Source: Propionibacteriaceae bacterium (GTDB lineage: Bacteria > Actinomycetota > Actinomycetes > Propionibacteriales > Propionibacteriaceae). Taken from it: DNA of 7,616 nt. Positions 1 to 6,042 of the stretch are shown here, piece after piece; position 1 is the first letter of the stretch, and every line of letters starts with the position of its first letter. Location: the NCBI GenBank assembly GCA_003451975.1, contig DMIX01000267.1, positions 1 through 7,616 of the forward strand, read 5' to 3'. A program made the translations under genes and the position numbers. Below the pieces are notes generated by a model that saw only the letters and a list, made by a program, of their open reading frames with translations, was not told the DNA's origin and searched no databases.

Positions 1-520
1 TGCCGGCCTGGCTCATCCCCAGACGAGCCCAGGGGAACCCGCCGTAGGGCCAGCTGCCCATGATGGACTCGCGCAGTGTCCACAACCCTCCGACCAGAAG
101 CGGGACGATCACTAGCTGACCCCACTTGCCGCGCAGCGTCCGCGTGGACCACCGGTAGGCCAACGCGATCGGTATTGCTCCCGCGGCGAACAACAGTGCC
201 TGCAAGCCGGCCAGACCGAGCCACGGCAGCGGACCCAGAAACCGTCCCGCCCAACTCAGGTGCGCCACGAAGAAGGCACCGCCGTAGACCAGAGCGACCA
301 GAAAGGCTCCGCCCGACTTCCGGCCGGCGAGCGCGAGCAGGGCCAGGGTGACGCTGACGAAGGCGATCGGCCACCAGCCGAGTTCGGGGAATGCAGCGTC
401 CAGCCCCACGCCAGCCAAAGCCGAGGTCACAATGGCCCACCCCAGCGGCAGCGCAGGCCGCGCCGGCTGCGCGGGCTGGCTGATGTCGTCCGCAGGCGGA
501 CTGGTCGTGGTGATGGTCAT
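1..520 (-). CDS. lnt: Apolipoprotein N-acyltransferase, N-terminal part (cut by window edge)
   Basis: Lnt is a polytopic membrane enzyme that adds the third acyl chain to the N-terminal cysteine of diacylated lipoproteins. The visible 173 residues hold a short polar N-terminus (1-25) followed by several hydrophobic segments (about 27-45, 48-66, 71-90, 97-122, 135-148). The family hallmark before the nitrilase domain follows at about 150-171: RES...WPYGGFPWARLGMSQ, comparable to the GFPW..LGYSQ stretch of E. coli Lnt. The catalytic nitrilase-like domain, with its Glu-Lys-Cys triad, lies beyond the left edge, so activity cannot be judged. The ATG at 520 lies 8 bp after the ATPase stop and has no clear Shine-Dalgarno, which suggests translation coupled to the ATPase. 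An acyltransferase copy in a metal operon is probably an accessory duplicate of the chromosomal gene (inference). Confidence 0.87.
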   Translation of the reverse strand, partial: MTITTTSPPADDISQPAQPARPALPLGWAIVTSALAGVGLDAAFPELGWWPIAFVSVTLALLALAGRKSGGAFLVALVYGGAFFVAHLSWAGRFLGPLPWLGLAGLQALLFAAGAIPIALAYRWSTRTLRGKWGQLVIVPLLVGGLWTLRESIMGSWPYGGFPWARLGMSQAG

Positions 521-528
521 GCTGACCG

Positions 529-2616
529 CTAGTGGGTGCTGGCCAGCACGGCACTGGGTTGTTCCGCAGACCTGGCATTGCTCAAAGCGGCCGGTCGTTG
601 GGCGGCGCGGATGCCGTTGAGGATCACCACGACCTCGGCCACCTCGTGGACCAGGACAATCCCAGCCAGTCCGACGATGCCGAACAGCGCCAGCGGGAAC
701 AACAGCACGATGATCGCCAGCGCGAGGCCAATGTTCACCGTCATGATCCGCCGTCCCCGGCGCGCGTGAGCCAGCGCGGCGGGTATGAGCCGCAGGTCGT
801 GACCGGTGAACGCCACGTCCGCTGAGTCGATCGCGGCGGCTGCTCCTTTGGCGCCCATGGCGATGCCCACCGTCGCTGTCGCTAGCGCTGGGGCGTCATT
901 GATGCCGTCGCCCACCATCGCCGTGGGGCTGCCACCGGTAAGTTCCCTGATGGCCAGGGCCTTGTCGGCCGGAAGTTGCTCGGCCCTCACGTTGGTGATC
1001 CCGGCCTGCCGGGCCAGCGCGTTCGCGGTGCTGGCGTTGTCGCCGGTCAGCATGATCGTGTCAATGCCCTGGGCGCGCAGCAGACGTACCGTTTCTGCGG
1101 ACTCAGGTCGCAGTTCGTCACGAATGCCGATCAGCCCGGCTATCTGACCGTCGGCTTCGACCACGACGACCGTCATGCCCTCGCCCGCCATTGCATCAGC
1201 ATCTGGCGAAAGCCCTGCGGGGTCGATCCATCGAACGTTACCGACCCTGACCCGGGCATCTCCGACCTGACCGGTGATGCCGCAGCCGGCTTCTTCGACC
1301 ACCCCGGATGCCGCGGGCGCGCCCGATACGGTCGCGGCGATCGCCGCCGCCAACGGGTGGGCGCTGGATGCCTCCAAAGCCCCAGCCAGCGACAACAAGT
1401 CCCCCCGCGAGATGCCAGGCGAGGTTCGTACGTCCACCACCGCGGGGTCGTTCCGGGTCAGGGTGCCGGTCTTGTCCAGCGCGATCGTGCGAATGGTCCC
1501 CAATTGTTCGAACGCTTCGCCCGACTTGATCACGACACCGAACTTCGACGCCGCGCCGATCGCGCTGATCACGGTCACCGGCACCGCGATGGCTAAAGCG
1601 CACGGTGACGCCGCGACCAGCACCACCAGAGCTCGTTCGGTCCAGGTCCATGGATCACCGACGATGAACCCGAAGACAACCACCAGGACCGCCACGACCA
1701 GCACCACGGGCACCAGCGGGCGGGCGATCCGATCCGACAAACGCGCCCGTTCCCCCTTGCGGGCGTGGGCCTGCTCGACCAGCGCCACGATCTGAGTCAG
1801 CGAGTTATCCCGGCCATCCGCGGTGGCCTCGACCTGCAGGGTCGCCGAGCCGTTCACCGACCCCGCCGGCACCTCATCGCCCGGACCCACCTCCACCGGG
1901 ATCGACTCTCCAGTCACTGCCGATGTGTCGATGCTCGATCGGCCCATCACCACGACCCCATCGGTCGCAACCCGCTCACCAGCGCCGACCACCAGGATGT
2001 CCAGCACCTGCACCTCCGCGGCCGGGACCGTCACGTCTCCGCCCAGCCGCGAGATACGAACGGTCTGCGGAATCAGCGCCAGCAGCCCCCGCAGACCGTC
2101 CTTCGCACGATCCATCGCCCGGTCCTCAAGAGCCTCGGCCAACGAGAACAAGAAGGCCAGCGCAGCCGCCTCCCCGACATGTCCCAGAAGAACCGCCCCG
2201 ACCGCCGCGATCGTCATGAGCAGGCCTACGCCGAGTCGGCCGCGAGCCAGCCGCCGGAGAGCGCCCGGCACGAAGGTGTAGGCCCCAGCCGCCAGGGCAA
2301 CGGCCTGAAGCCCTCCAGCGGCCAGGTCGAGCCCGGCCCATGCCAGACCATAACCGGCAAGCAGAAACACCCCAGAGACCAGCGACGGCAGCAAAGCGGG
2401 ATCCCGCCACCACGGTGGCCGCACCCCCTCAGTGTCCTCGTCGCGCTCGCCGCGACCATTGGAAGCCGGCTCGCAGCACGCGCCGCCCGGTGTGTGCGCC
2501 GCAACTCTCAGGTCTCCGGCGGGTCCGGGTTGGTTTGTTCCAGGTTCCCGCAGCAGACTCATCGGCAAGGAGCCGTCCCCACGTGGAGCGTCCTCGCCGC
2601 AGCACTCCCTGCTCAC
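529..2616 (-). CDS. P1B-type heavy-metal translocating ATPase (SPC motif, CtpG/CadA-like)
   Basis: This is an ATP-driven metal exporter of the cytoplasmic membrane, 695 aa from the GTG at 2616. Visible motifs are TGES (235-238, actuator), SPC in TM6 (337-339, ion path), DKTGT (381-385, phosphorylated Asp), SAHP (418-421, nucleotide binding), TGDN (524-527) and GDGINDAP (569-576). There are about eight membrane segments (73-95, 103-119, 128-145, 150-164, 300-319, 329-349, 624-647, 648-671); the last carries HEVAEVVVILNG. There is no CxxC HMA domain. The N-terminus instead has two Cys-Cys pairs (5-6, 47-48). I chose the GTG because it overlaps the cmtR stop as GTGA and has GGGAGAGG (2622-2629) just upstream; an ATG at 2655 would overlap cmtR by 43 bp. 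SPC is typical of P1B-4 pumps, but pairing with CmtR points to Cd/Pb, possibly Zn or Co. CmtR very probably controls it. Confidence 0.93.
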   Translation of the reverse strand: MSRECCGEDAPRGDGSLPMSLLREPGTNQPGPAGDLRVAAHTPGGACCEPASNGRGERDEDTEGVRPPWWRDPALLPSLVSGVFLLAGYGLAWAGLDLAAGGLQAVALAAGAYTFVPGALRRLARGRLGVGLLMTIAAVGAVLLGHVGEAAALAFLFSLAEALEDRAMDRAKDGLRGLLALIPQTVRISRLGGDVTVPAAEVQVLDILVVGAGERVATDGVVVMGRSSIDTSAVTGESIPVEVGPGDEVPAGSVNGSATLQVEATADGRDNSLTQIVALVEQAHARKGERARLSDRIARPLVPVVLVVAVLVVVFGFIVGDPWTWTERALVVLVAASPCALAIAVPVTVISAIGAASKFGVVIKSGEAFEQLGTIRTIALDKTGTLTRNDPAVVDVRTSPGISRGDLLSLAGALEASSAHPLAAAIAATVSGAPAASGVVEEAGCGITGQVGDARVRVGNVRWIDPAGLSPDADAMAGEGMTVVVVEADGQIAGLIGIRDELRPESAETVRLLRAQGIDTIMLTGDNASTANALARQAGITNVRAEQLPADKALAIRELTGGSPTAMVGDGINDAPALATATVGIAMGAKGAAAAIDSADVAFTGHDLRLIPAALAHARRGRRIMTVNIGLALAIIVLLFPLALFGIVGLAGIVLVHEVAEVVVILNGIRAAQRPAALSNARSAEQPSAVLASTH

Positions 2617-2987
2617 CGGGCCTCTCCCGTCCTGCCAGCACCCGGGCCACAGCACAACGGCACGTCACAGTCCTCATTCACACAGGACACGCCGTCGTCG
2701 TAGGCGACCACCGCCTCCACCAGCAACTCCAGCGCTCGCGTCAGATGCGGGTCAGCGATCTCGTACCGCGTCTGCCGGCCCTCGGGCGTTGCCACCACCA
2801 ATCCGCAGCCGCGCAGGCAGGCCAGATGGTTCGACACATTGGTGCGGGTCAGGCCCAGTGACTCCGACAACCGAGCCGGGTACCCCGGCGCCTCCAGCAA
2901 CTGGAGCAGAATCCGCGAACGGGTCGGATCGGCCATCGCCCGGCCCAACCGATTCATCACGTCCAACCGGGAAGCAAGAGTCAGCAC
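2613..2987 (-). CDS. cmtR: CmtR-type Cd(II)/Pb(II)-sensing ArsR/SmtB repressor
   Basis: This is a winged-helix repressor that leaves DNA when it binds Cd or Pb; 124 aa from the GTG at 2987. The body reads like M. tuberculosis CmtR: LGRAMADPTRSRIL, then the recognition helix region LTRTNVSNHL, then ACLRGCGLVVATPEGRQTRY. Counting from the GTG, cysteines fall at 57, 61 and 102, the same numbers as the three metal ligands described for M. tuberculosis CmtR. That supports the GTG over the in-frame ATG at 3002 (129 aa). The GTG also sits six bases after a TATGGT box, as expected for a leaderless transcript. The stop overlaps the ATPase start (GTGA), so sensor and pump are translationally coupled. 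Unusually, after Cys102 the tail adds Cys107, Cys112 and Cys113, which might bind further metal. Identity is firm; the exact start is less so. Confidence 0.93.
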   Translation of the reverse strand: MLTLASRLDVMNRLGRAMADPTRSRILLQLLEAPGYPARLSESLGLTRTNVSNHLACLRGCGLVVATPEGRQTRYEIADPHLTRALELLVEAVVAYDDGVSCVNEDCDVPLCCGPGAGRTGEAR

Positions 2988-3017
2988 ACACTGACCATAC
3001 ATCGGATGCTGACCTTA
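2980..3017 (-). promoter_or_regulatory. Putative cmtR promoter and operator
   Basis: Read on the minus strand, a TATGGT box (2999-2994) ends six bases before the GTG at 2987. This is the geometry of an actinobacterial leaderless promoter (TAnnnT). A second TAnnnT match, TAAGGT, lies at 3017-3012. No convincing -35 is seen. A perfect 7-bp inverted repeat, GTCAGCA (2980-2986) and TGCTGAC (3007-3013), has a 20-bp spacer and is centred on the TATGGT box. CTGACC also recurs as a direct repeat at 2991 and 3009. An ArsR-family repressor bound here would block polymerase, consistent with autoregulation. Assignment as operator is inference. Confidence 0.5.
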
Positions 3018-3113
3018 TGCGTGAGGATGGGTCACCCAGGCAGCCCGGTTTCTTTTGACGCCGCAACGTGGCTCACGCTGATCCCGGCGGTGAGTACGTG
3101 GATCGGTGTCGGG

Positions 3114-3893
3114 TCAGACCGGCAGTGCAAAACTGCTCGCCCACTGCCGTACACCGGCCATTGCGATGTCCCACCAGCCGGTGATCAGCAGCACCCCGAT
3201 CACCATCATGGTCACCCCGCCGGTGACCTGAATGGCACGATGGTGGCGGCGCACCCAGCCCAGCGTGCCGCCCAGCCGGTCGAAGGCCAGTCCAGCGACA
3301 ATGAACGGCAGCCCGAGGCCGAGCGCGTAAGCGAAGGCAAGCACGGCGCCGCGCAGCGCAGTGCCCTCGTTCAGGGCCAACGTGAGCACGACCGATAGCG
3401 CCGGGCCGATACATGGCGTCCACCCCAGCCCGAACACGATTCCCAGCAGCGGCGACGCCGCCACGCCGGCTCGGGGGAGCACTTGCAGCCGCCACGTCCC
3501 GCGACCCCACGGCAGCCAGTCGGTGAACACTAATCCCAGGGCGATGCTCAACACGCCGGCAGCCACCATCAATGGCCGCTGCCACGCGAAGAGCGCGGCA
3601 CCCACCGAACCCATCAGCGCTCCGGTGGCGACGAACACCGCCGCGAAACCGCCCACGAACCCCAGCGTCCCGAGCAGTACGCGACCCCGCCCGGCCACCC
3701 CTTTCGCGCTCTGGCCGGTAGTGATGTCCGCAGCCCCCATCCCGGTGGCGTACGACAGGTAGCCAGGCAGCAGCGGCAGCACGCACGGTGAGAAGAACGA
3801 CACCAGCCCGGCGAGGAGCGCGATCGGCAAACCCAATGCGACCGAGCCGCCCACAGCCTGGCGGATCCAGTCGCCCAACTCCAGCGGGATCAC
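3114..3893 (-). CDS. ccdA: CcdA-family transmembrane thiol-disulfide electron carrier
   Basis: CcdA carries electrons from cytoplasmic thioredoxin across the membrane to extracytoplasmic thioredoxin-like proteins. This 259-aa protein has about six hydrophobic segments. It contains exactly two cysteines, each in the family's conserved setting: FFSPCVLPLLPGYLSY (Cys37) and LGWTPCIGPAL (Cys161). The start is a GTG at 3893 that overlaps the stop of the TlpA-like gene as GTGA, so the two are translationally coupled and probably work as donor and acceptor. In many bacteria CcdA serves cytochrome c maturation, but no Ccs/Ccm or haem-binding genes are visible here. A role in reducing the adjacent lipoprotein thioredoxin is more likely in this context (inference). 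A 126-bp gap separates its stop from the cmtR start. Confidence 0.93.
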   Translation of the reverse strand: MIPLELGDWIRQAVGGSVALGLPIALLAGLVSFFSPCVLPLLPGYLSYATGMGAADITTGQSAKGVAGRGRVLLGTLGFVGGFAAVFVATGALMGSVGAALFAWQRPLMVAAGVLSIALGLVFTDWLPWGRGTWRLQVLPRAGVAASPLLGIVFGLGWTPCIGPALSVVLTLALNEGTALRGAVLAFAYALGLGLPFIVAGLAFDRLGGTLGWVRRHHRAIQVTGGVTMMVIGVLLITGWWDIAMAGVRQWASSFALPV

Positions 3894-4489
3894 TTGCCCG
3901 CTGCCACGTCTTGGATCAGACCCACCAGGGTCGATTCTGTGGTCTCGCCGATGATCCGGGCAGCGACCCGGCCCTCCAGGTCGACCACGATCGTGCTTGG
4001 GATGGCGTTGGGCGGCAACTCGCCGGAGAAGTTCAGCAGAAGCGCACCCTCAGGGTCGAACAGGTTCACATAGGGAACCTCGAATGCCCGCACGAACGCA
4101 CGGGGCGCGGCCTTGTCGAAGTCTCGGGTGTTCAACCCGACGAAGACTGCCTGGTCGGCAAGCTTCTGGCTGGCGGCCACGAGCGCGGGCGCCTCGGAGC
4201 GGCATGGCGCGCACCAGGAACCCCACACGTTGTAGACGATCACCTTCCCGGAGACGTCAGCACTCGTCCACCGCTCGTCATCCAGCGTGACGCCCTCGAT
4301 CACGGGCGCCTGCGGACGCTCATCGGCAGGCAGCACCGTCAGGCTGCCATCACCCGACACGAACCCTCCAGTGTTGGCTTGTGTCGACCCGCAACCCGCG
4401 AGCAGAACACCCGACGCGATCGCAACGGCCGCGCTCCAGAGCCGGCGCCTGACCGTGTGCGGAAGGCTCCCAATGTGCGACCGTTGCAC
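3890..4489 (-). CDS. TlpA-family thioredoxin-like lipoprotein
   Basis: This is an exported, membrane-anchored thiol-disulfide reductase of 199 aa. The N-terminus has basic residues (RRR at 14-16), a hydrophobic stretch (17-31) and a lipobox LLAGC with Cys33 as the lipidated residue. A low-complexity linker leads to an AhpC/TSA-Redoxin type thioredoxin fold (about 60-195). The fold carries the redox site WCAPC (92-96, Cys93/Cys96) and the cis-proline in IPST (Pro164). The start is GTG, supported by GAGAGG (4503-4498) eight bases upstream. The stop overlaps the ccdA start, so CcdA is the expected electron source. Natural clients could be metal- or oxidant-damaged exported proteins, or a disulfide isomerase step (inference). 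As a lipoprotein it is also a potential substrate for the Lnt encoded further down the same strand. ResA/CcmG-like cytochrome c function is an alternative. Confidence 0.93.
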   Translation of the reverse strand: MQRSHIGSLPHTVRRRLWSAAVAIASGVLLAGCGSTQANTGGFVSGDGSLTVLPADERPQAPVIEGVTLDDERWTSADVSGKVIVYNVWGSWCAPCRSEAPALVAASQKLADQAVFVGLNTRDFDKAAPRAFVRAFEVPYVNLFDPEGALLLNFSGELPPNAIPSTIVVDLEGRVAARIIGETTESTLVGLIQDVAAGK

Positions 4490-4530
4490 TGATCCAACCT
4501 CTCAGAGTCACAGTTGCGGTCCCGACCACT

Positions 4531-4549
4531 GCCAGGGACCGTCCCTGGC
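4531..4549. promoter_or_regulatory. Perfect 19-bp palindrome in the divergent promoter region
   Basis: GCCAGGGAC and GTCCCTGGC are perfect 9-bp arms around a single C. They lie 41 bp upstream of the tlpA-like GTG and about 27 bp upstream of its Shine-Dalgarno. The half-site GTCCC recurs at 4519-4523, two helical turns (22 bp) from its copy at 4541. With a one-base centre this looks more like a dimeric repressor or activator operator than an RNA hairpin. No canonical -10/-35 pair was recognised beside it. The binding protein is unknown. Confidence 0.5.
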
Positions 4550-4703
4550 CCACAAGACTGCCACAGCCGAAAAGGGCCTCCGGCAAGCAGCTTCGTGGCC
4601 TGGTAGTCAAACCCCATCAGCCACGTGATCTCGCGTCAACCCTCTATCGCTGCGAGTACTGCCGTCGTCGGACAGAGCGCAGCGGCACGCTTCGGCCAGT
4701 AGC

Positions 4704-4727
4704 TAGACTCATCGACAACCCGAGGAG
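4704..4727 (+). promoter_or_regulatory. -10-like box and strong RBS of the rightward genes
   Basis: TAGACT (4704-4709) fits the actinobacterial TAnnnT -10 consensus, without a recognisable -35. GAGGAG (4722-4727) lies five bases before the ATG at 4733 and fixes that start. The implied leader would be short, about 15-18 bases. Confidence 0.45.
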
Positions 4728-4732
4728 CGAGC

Positions 4733-5212
4733 ATGAGATCACAACGCGGCGGCGCCGCAGGCGCCGCCGCGTTGATGCTCATCGGTGCGAGCAACCTTGC
4801 TACCGGAGTGAGATCGGTGAACATCGCCGATACAGCCTGTATGCCGCAGGTGCCCCTGATCGCGCCGTTCGGCGTCCACCTCGATCTGTTGGTCGAGTCC
4901 GAGCTGTGCCCAGAGCACAGCTACCTGCCAGGGCTGAACTTCGGACGCTTCGCACAGTCCTTCATGGTGCTCTCAGCAACCACCTTGATCGCCGGCCTGG
5001 TCGTTCTGCTGCTCGGGCTCGGCGTGGGACTCTACGCCCGCCAGGCAGCAAAGACGGCCCGCGACTGGTTCCGGACACGCCTAAGTGATGCCAGGCCGGC
5101 GACCCTTACCGTGCCTACCCACGTTGCCGTCACGGCCCTCGTGGTGGCCACCCCCGGACGTCGCCCCTATCACCCGCTTCAACGCCGAGGCCCACCCGCC
5201 CTGTCCTGCTGA
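4733..5212 (+). CDS. Unrecognised small membrane protein with extracytoplasmic cysteines
   Basis: I do not recognise this 159-aa protein. It has a short basic N-terminus and a first hydrophobic segment (about 8-25). A loop of roughly 50 residues follows, with Cys36 and Cys59 (TACMPQ and ELCPEH contexts), then a strong second membrane helix (76-101) and a basic tail (RQAAKTARDWFRTR). With both ends inside, the loop and its two cysteines would face outside, where VKOR/DsbA act. The start is firm: ATG with GAGGAG five bases upstream. Codons 4-14 form a perfect hairpin (separate entry). The C-terminus is doubtful: after the C-run at 5151-5155 the GC-rich third-position pattern moves to the next frame. 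That frame continues to a TGA at 5328-5330, which overlaps the VKOR start. A frameshift is therefore possible. First in a likely operon with VKOR and DsbA, it may be a substrate or accessory factor (inference). Confidence 0.72.
   Translation: MRSQRGGAAGAAALMLIGASNLATGVRSVNIADTACMPQVPLIAPFGVHLDLLVESELCPEHSYLPGLNFGRFAQSFMVLSATTLIAGLVVLLLGLGVGLYARQAAKTARDWFRTRLSDARPATLTVPTHVAVTALVVATPGRRPYHPLQRRGPPALSC
4742..4774 (+). repeat. Perfect 15-bp inverted repeat (hairpin) at the start of a coding region
   Basis: Arms 4742-4756 and 4760-4774 are exact reverse complements and all pairs are Watson-Crick. They are separated only by GCA (4757-4759). The hairpin begins ten bases into the gene, counting the A of the ATG as base one, and lies within codons 4-14 (QRGGAAGAAAL). 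No T-tract follows, so a standard terminator is unlikely. In RNA it would sit at the edge of the initiating ribosome and could restrain translation, or it could be a DNA-level binding or recombination site. Confidence 0.8.
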
Positions 5213-5258
5213 TCGACTCAACTCGCACCCGTGCGCAGACGAGCGCCCTTTCGGTGAA

Positions 5259-5281
5259 CGCCGAGGTCCTGGTGCTCGGCG
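5259..5281 (+). repeat. Short inverted repeat between membrane-protein gene and VKOR
   Basis: CGCCGAG (5259-5265) and CTCGGCG (5275-5281) form a 7-bp perfect stem with a 9-base loop in the 114-bp gap before VKOR. No T-run follows. It might be a weak pause or processing site, or chance in GC-rich DNA. Confidence 0.3.
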
Positions 5282-5326
5282 CGGCGCTGCGGTGCGTCCG
5301 AACGACGACAGACAGGTCCAACCACC

Positions 5327-5956
5327 TTGACCACATCAGACGACCTTTTGGAGCGCATCCACCGTTTCAGACAGACCGACAGGTGGATCTTCTCCACCAT
5401 GCTCTTCTCGGCCTGCCTCAGCCTGTACGCCTCCTTCGTCCTGTCAACCGACGCCATCCGGCTAGCGGCCAACCCCAAAGTCGGACTCCCATGCAACCTC
5501 AACGAGGTCATCAACTGCAGCGCAGTCGCCAGATCCTGGCAGGCCGGACTGTTCGGATTCCCGAACGCGTTCCTCGGCCTGATGGCCGAGCCCGTAGTCA
5601 TCACCATCGCGGTCGCCAGCCTCGCCGGCGTCAGGTTTCCGCGAGGCTTCATGCTCGCCGCCCAGATCGTCTATGGCCTGGGCTTCGTGTTCGCCTACTG
5701 GCTGTTCTTTGAGTCCACTTTTGTCATCGGGGCGCTGTGCCCCTGGTGCCTGTTGGTGACTGTGTCCACCACCTTGGTGTTCGCATCACTCACCCACGTC
5801 AACCTGCGCGACAACAACCTGTTCCTCCCAACGAGCCTGCACAAGACCTTGACCAAAGGGCTTCGCCTGGGAGTCGACAACCTGCTCGTCGTGCTCTGGC
5901 TCGGAGCGATCACCACCTTGGTGCTCGCCAAATACGGTCCAGCCCTCTTCGGGTAA
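5327..5956 (+). CDS. Vitamin K epoxide reductase (VKOR) family thiol oxidase
   Basis: Bacterial VKOR takes electrons from a DsbA-like partner and passes them to membrane quinone, doing the job of DsbB. This 209-aa membrane protein has about five hydrophobic segments. The loop pair is Cys56 and Cys64 (CNLNEVINC), with the same seven-residue spacing as Cys43/Cys51 of human VKORC1. Ser70 lies six residues later, as does the human conserved Ser57. FGFPNAFLG (77-85) is the family Pro/Asn stretch, and the quinone-linked site is CPWC (138-141). The start is a TTG with only a weak AGGT upstream; no ATG or GTG exists earlier in the open frame. A TGA in another frame overlaps this TTG as TTGA, which would fit coupling if the preceding gene is frameshifted. 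There is no fused thioredoxin domain; the DsbA gene 86 bp downstream supplies the partner. Confidence 0.93.
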   Translation: MTTSDDLLERIHRFRQTDRWIFSTMLFSACLSLYASFVLSTDAIRLAANPKVGLPCNLNEVINCSAVARSWQAGLFGFPNAFLGLMAEPVVITIAVASLAGVRFPRGFMLAAQIVYGLGFVFAYWLFFESTFVIGALCPWCLLVTVSTTLVFASLTHVNLRDNNLFLPTSLHKTLTKGLRLGVDNLLVVLWLGAITTLVLAKYGPALFG

Positions 5957-6042
5957 GGACCCCAACCAAACGACCTGCCCACACACCGCGTCGCCGCCAG
6001 TCAGCACGCATCCTACCCACATCTTCCGGCAAGGAGCCCTAC

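Larger units (their letters stand above)
4490..4732. other. Divergent intergenic region
   Basis: These 243 bp separate the minus-strand tlpA-ccdA genes from the plus-strand membrane protein-VKOR-DsbA genes and should hold promoters for both directions. Contents that can be seen are the tlpA ribosome binding site (4498-4503), the 19-bp palindrome (4531-4549), a TAGACT -10-like box (4704-4709) and the GAGGAG site (4722-4727). The stretch 4555-4700 shows nothing else that I recognise, and no credible ORF with a ribosome binding site. Confidence 0.6.

Noticed and set aside
976..1596. Plus-strand ORF of 206 codons
   Set aside because: Antisense to the ATPase catalytic domains, which carry unmistakable motifs on the minus strand.
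2617..2655. Longer ATPase start at ATG 2655
   Set aside because: It would overlap cmtR by 43 bp; the GTG at 2616 has a good ribosome binding site and the GTGA coupling seen elsewhere in the window.
1765..2703. Long plus-strand ORF of 312 codons
   Set aside because: It lies antisense to the ATPase and the end of cmtR. The translation is rich in Arg/Pro/His/Gln without any motif, as expected for a shadow in GC-rich DNA.
3003..3113. Possible terminator between ccdA and cmtR (CTCAC/GTGAG, TGGGTGACCCA)
   Set aside because: Short imperfect stems with no T-tract in the transcribed direction; likely chance.
3788..4492. Plus-strand ORF of 234 codons
   Set aside because: Antisense to the TlpA-like gene; no recognisable domain or ribosome binding site.
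5218..5652. Minus-strand ORF of 144 codons across the gap before VKOR
   Set aside because: Mostly antisense to VKOR; low-complexity basic translation with no supporting signal.
5737..6042. Upstream extension of the DsbA-like frame
   Set aside because: It overlaps VKOR in another frame and lacks domain content; AAGGAG before ATG 6043 sets the real start.
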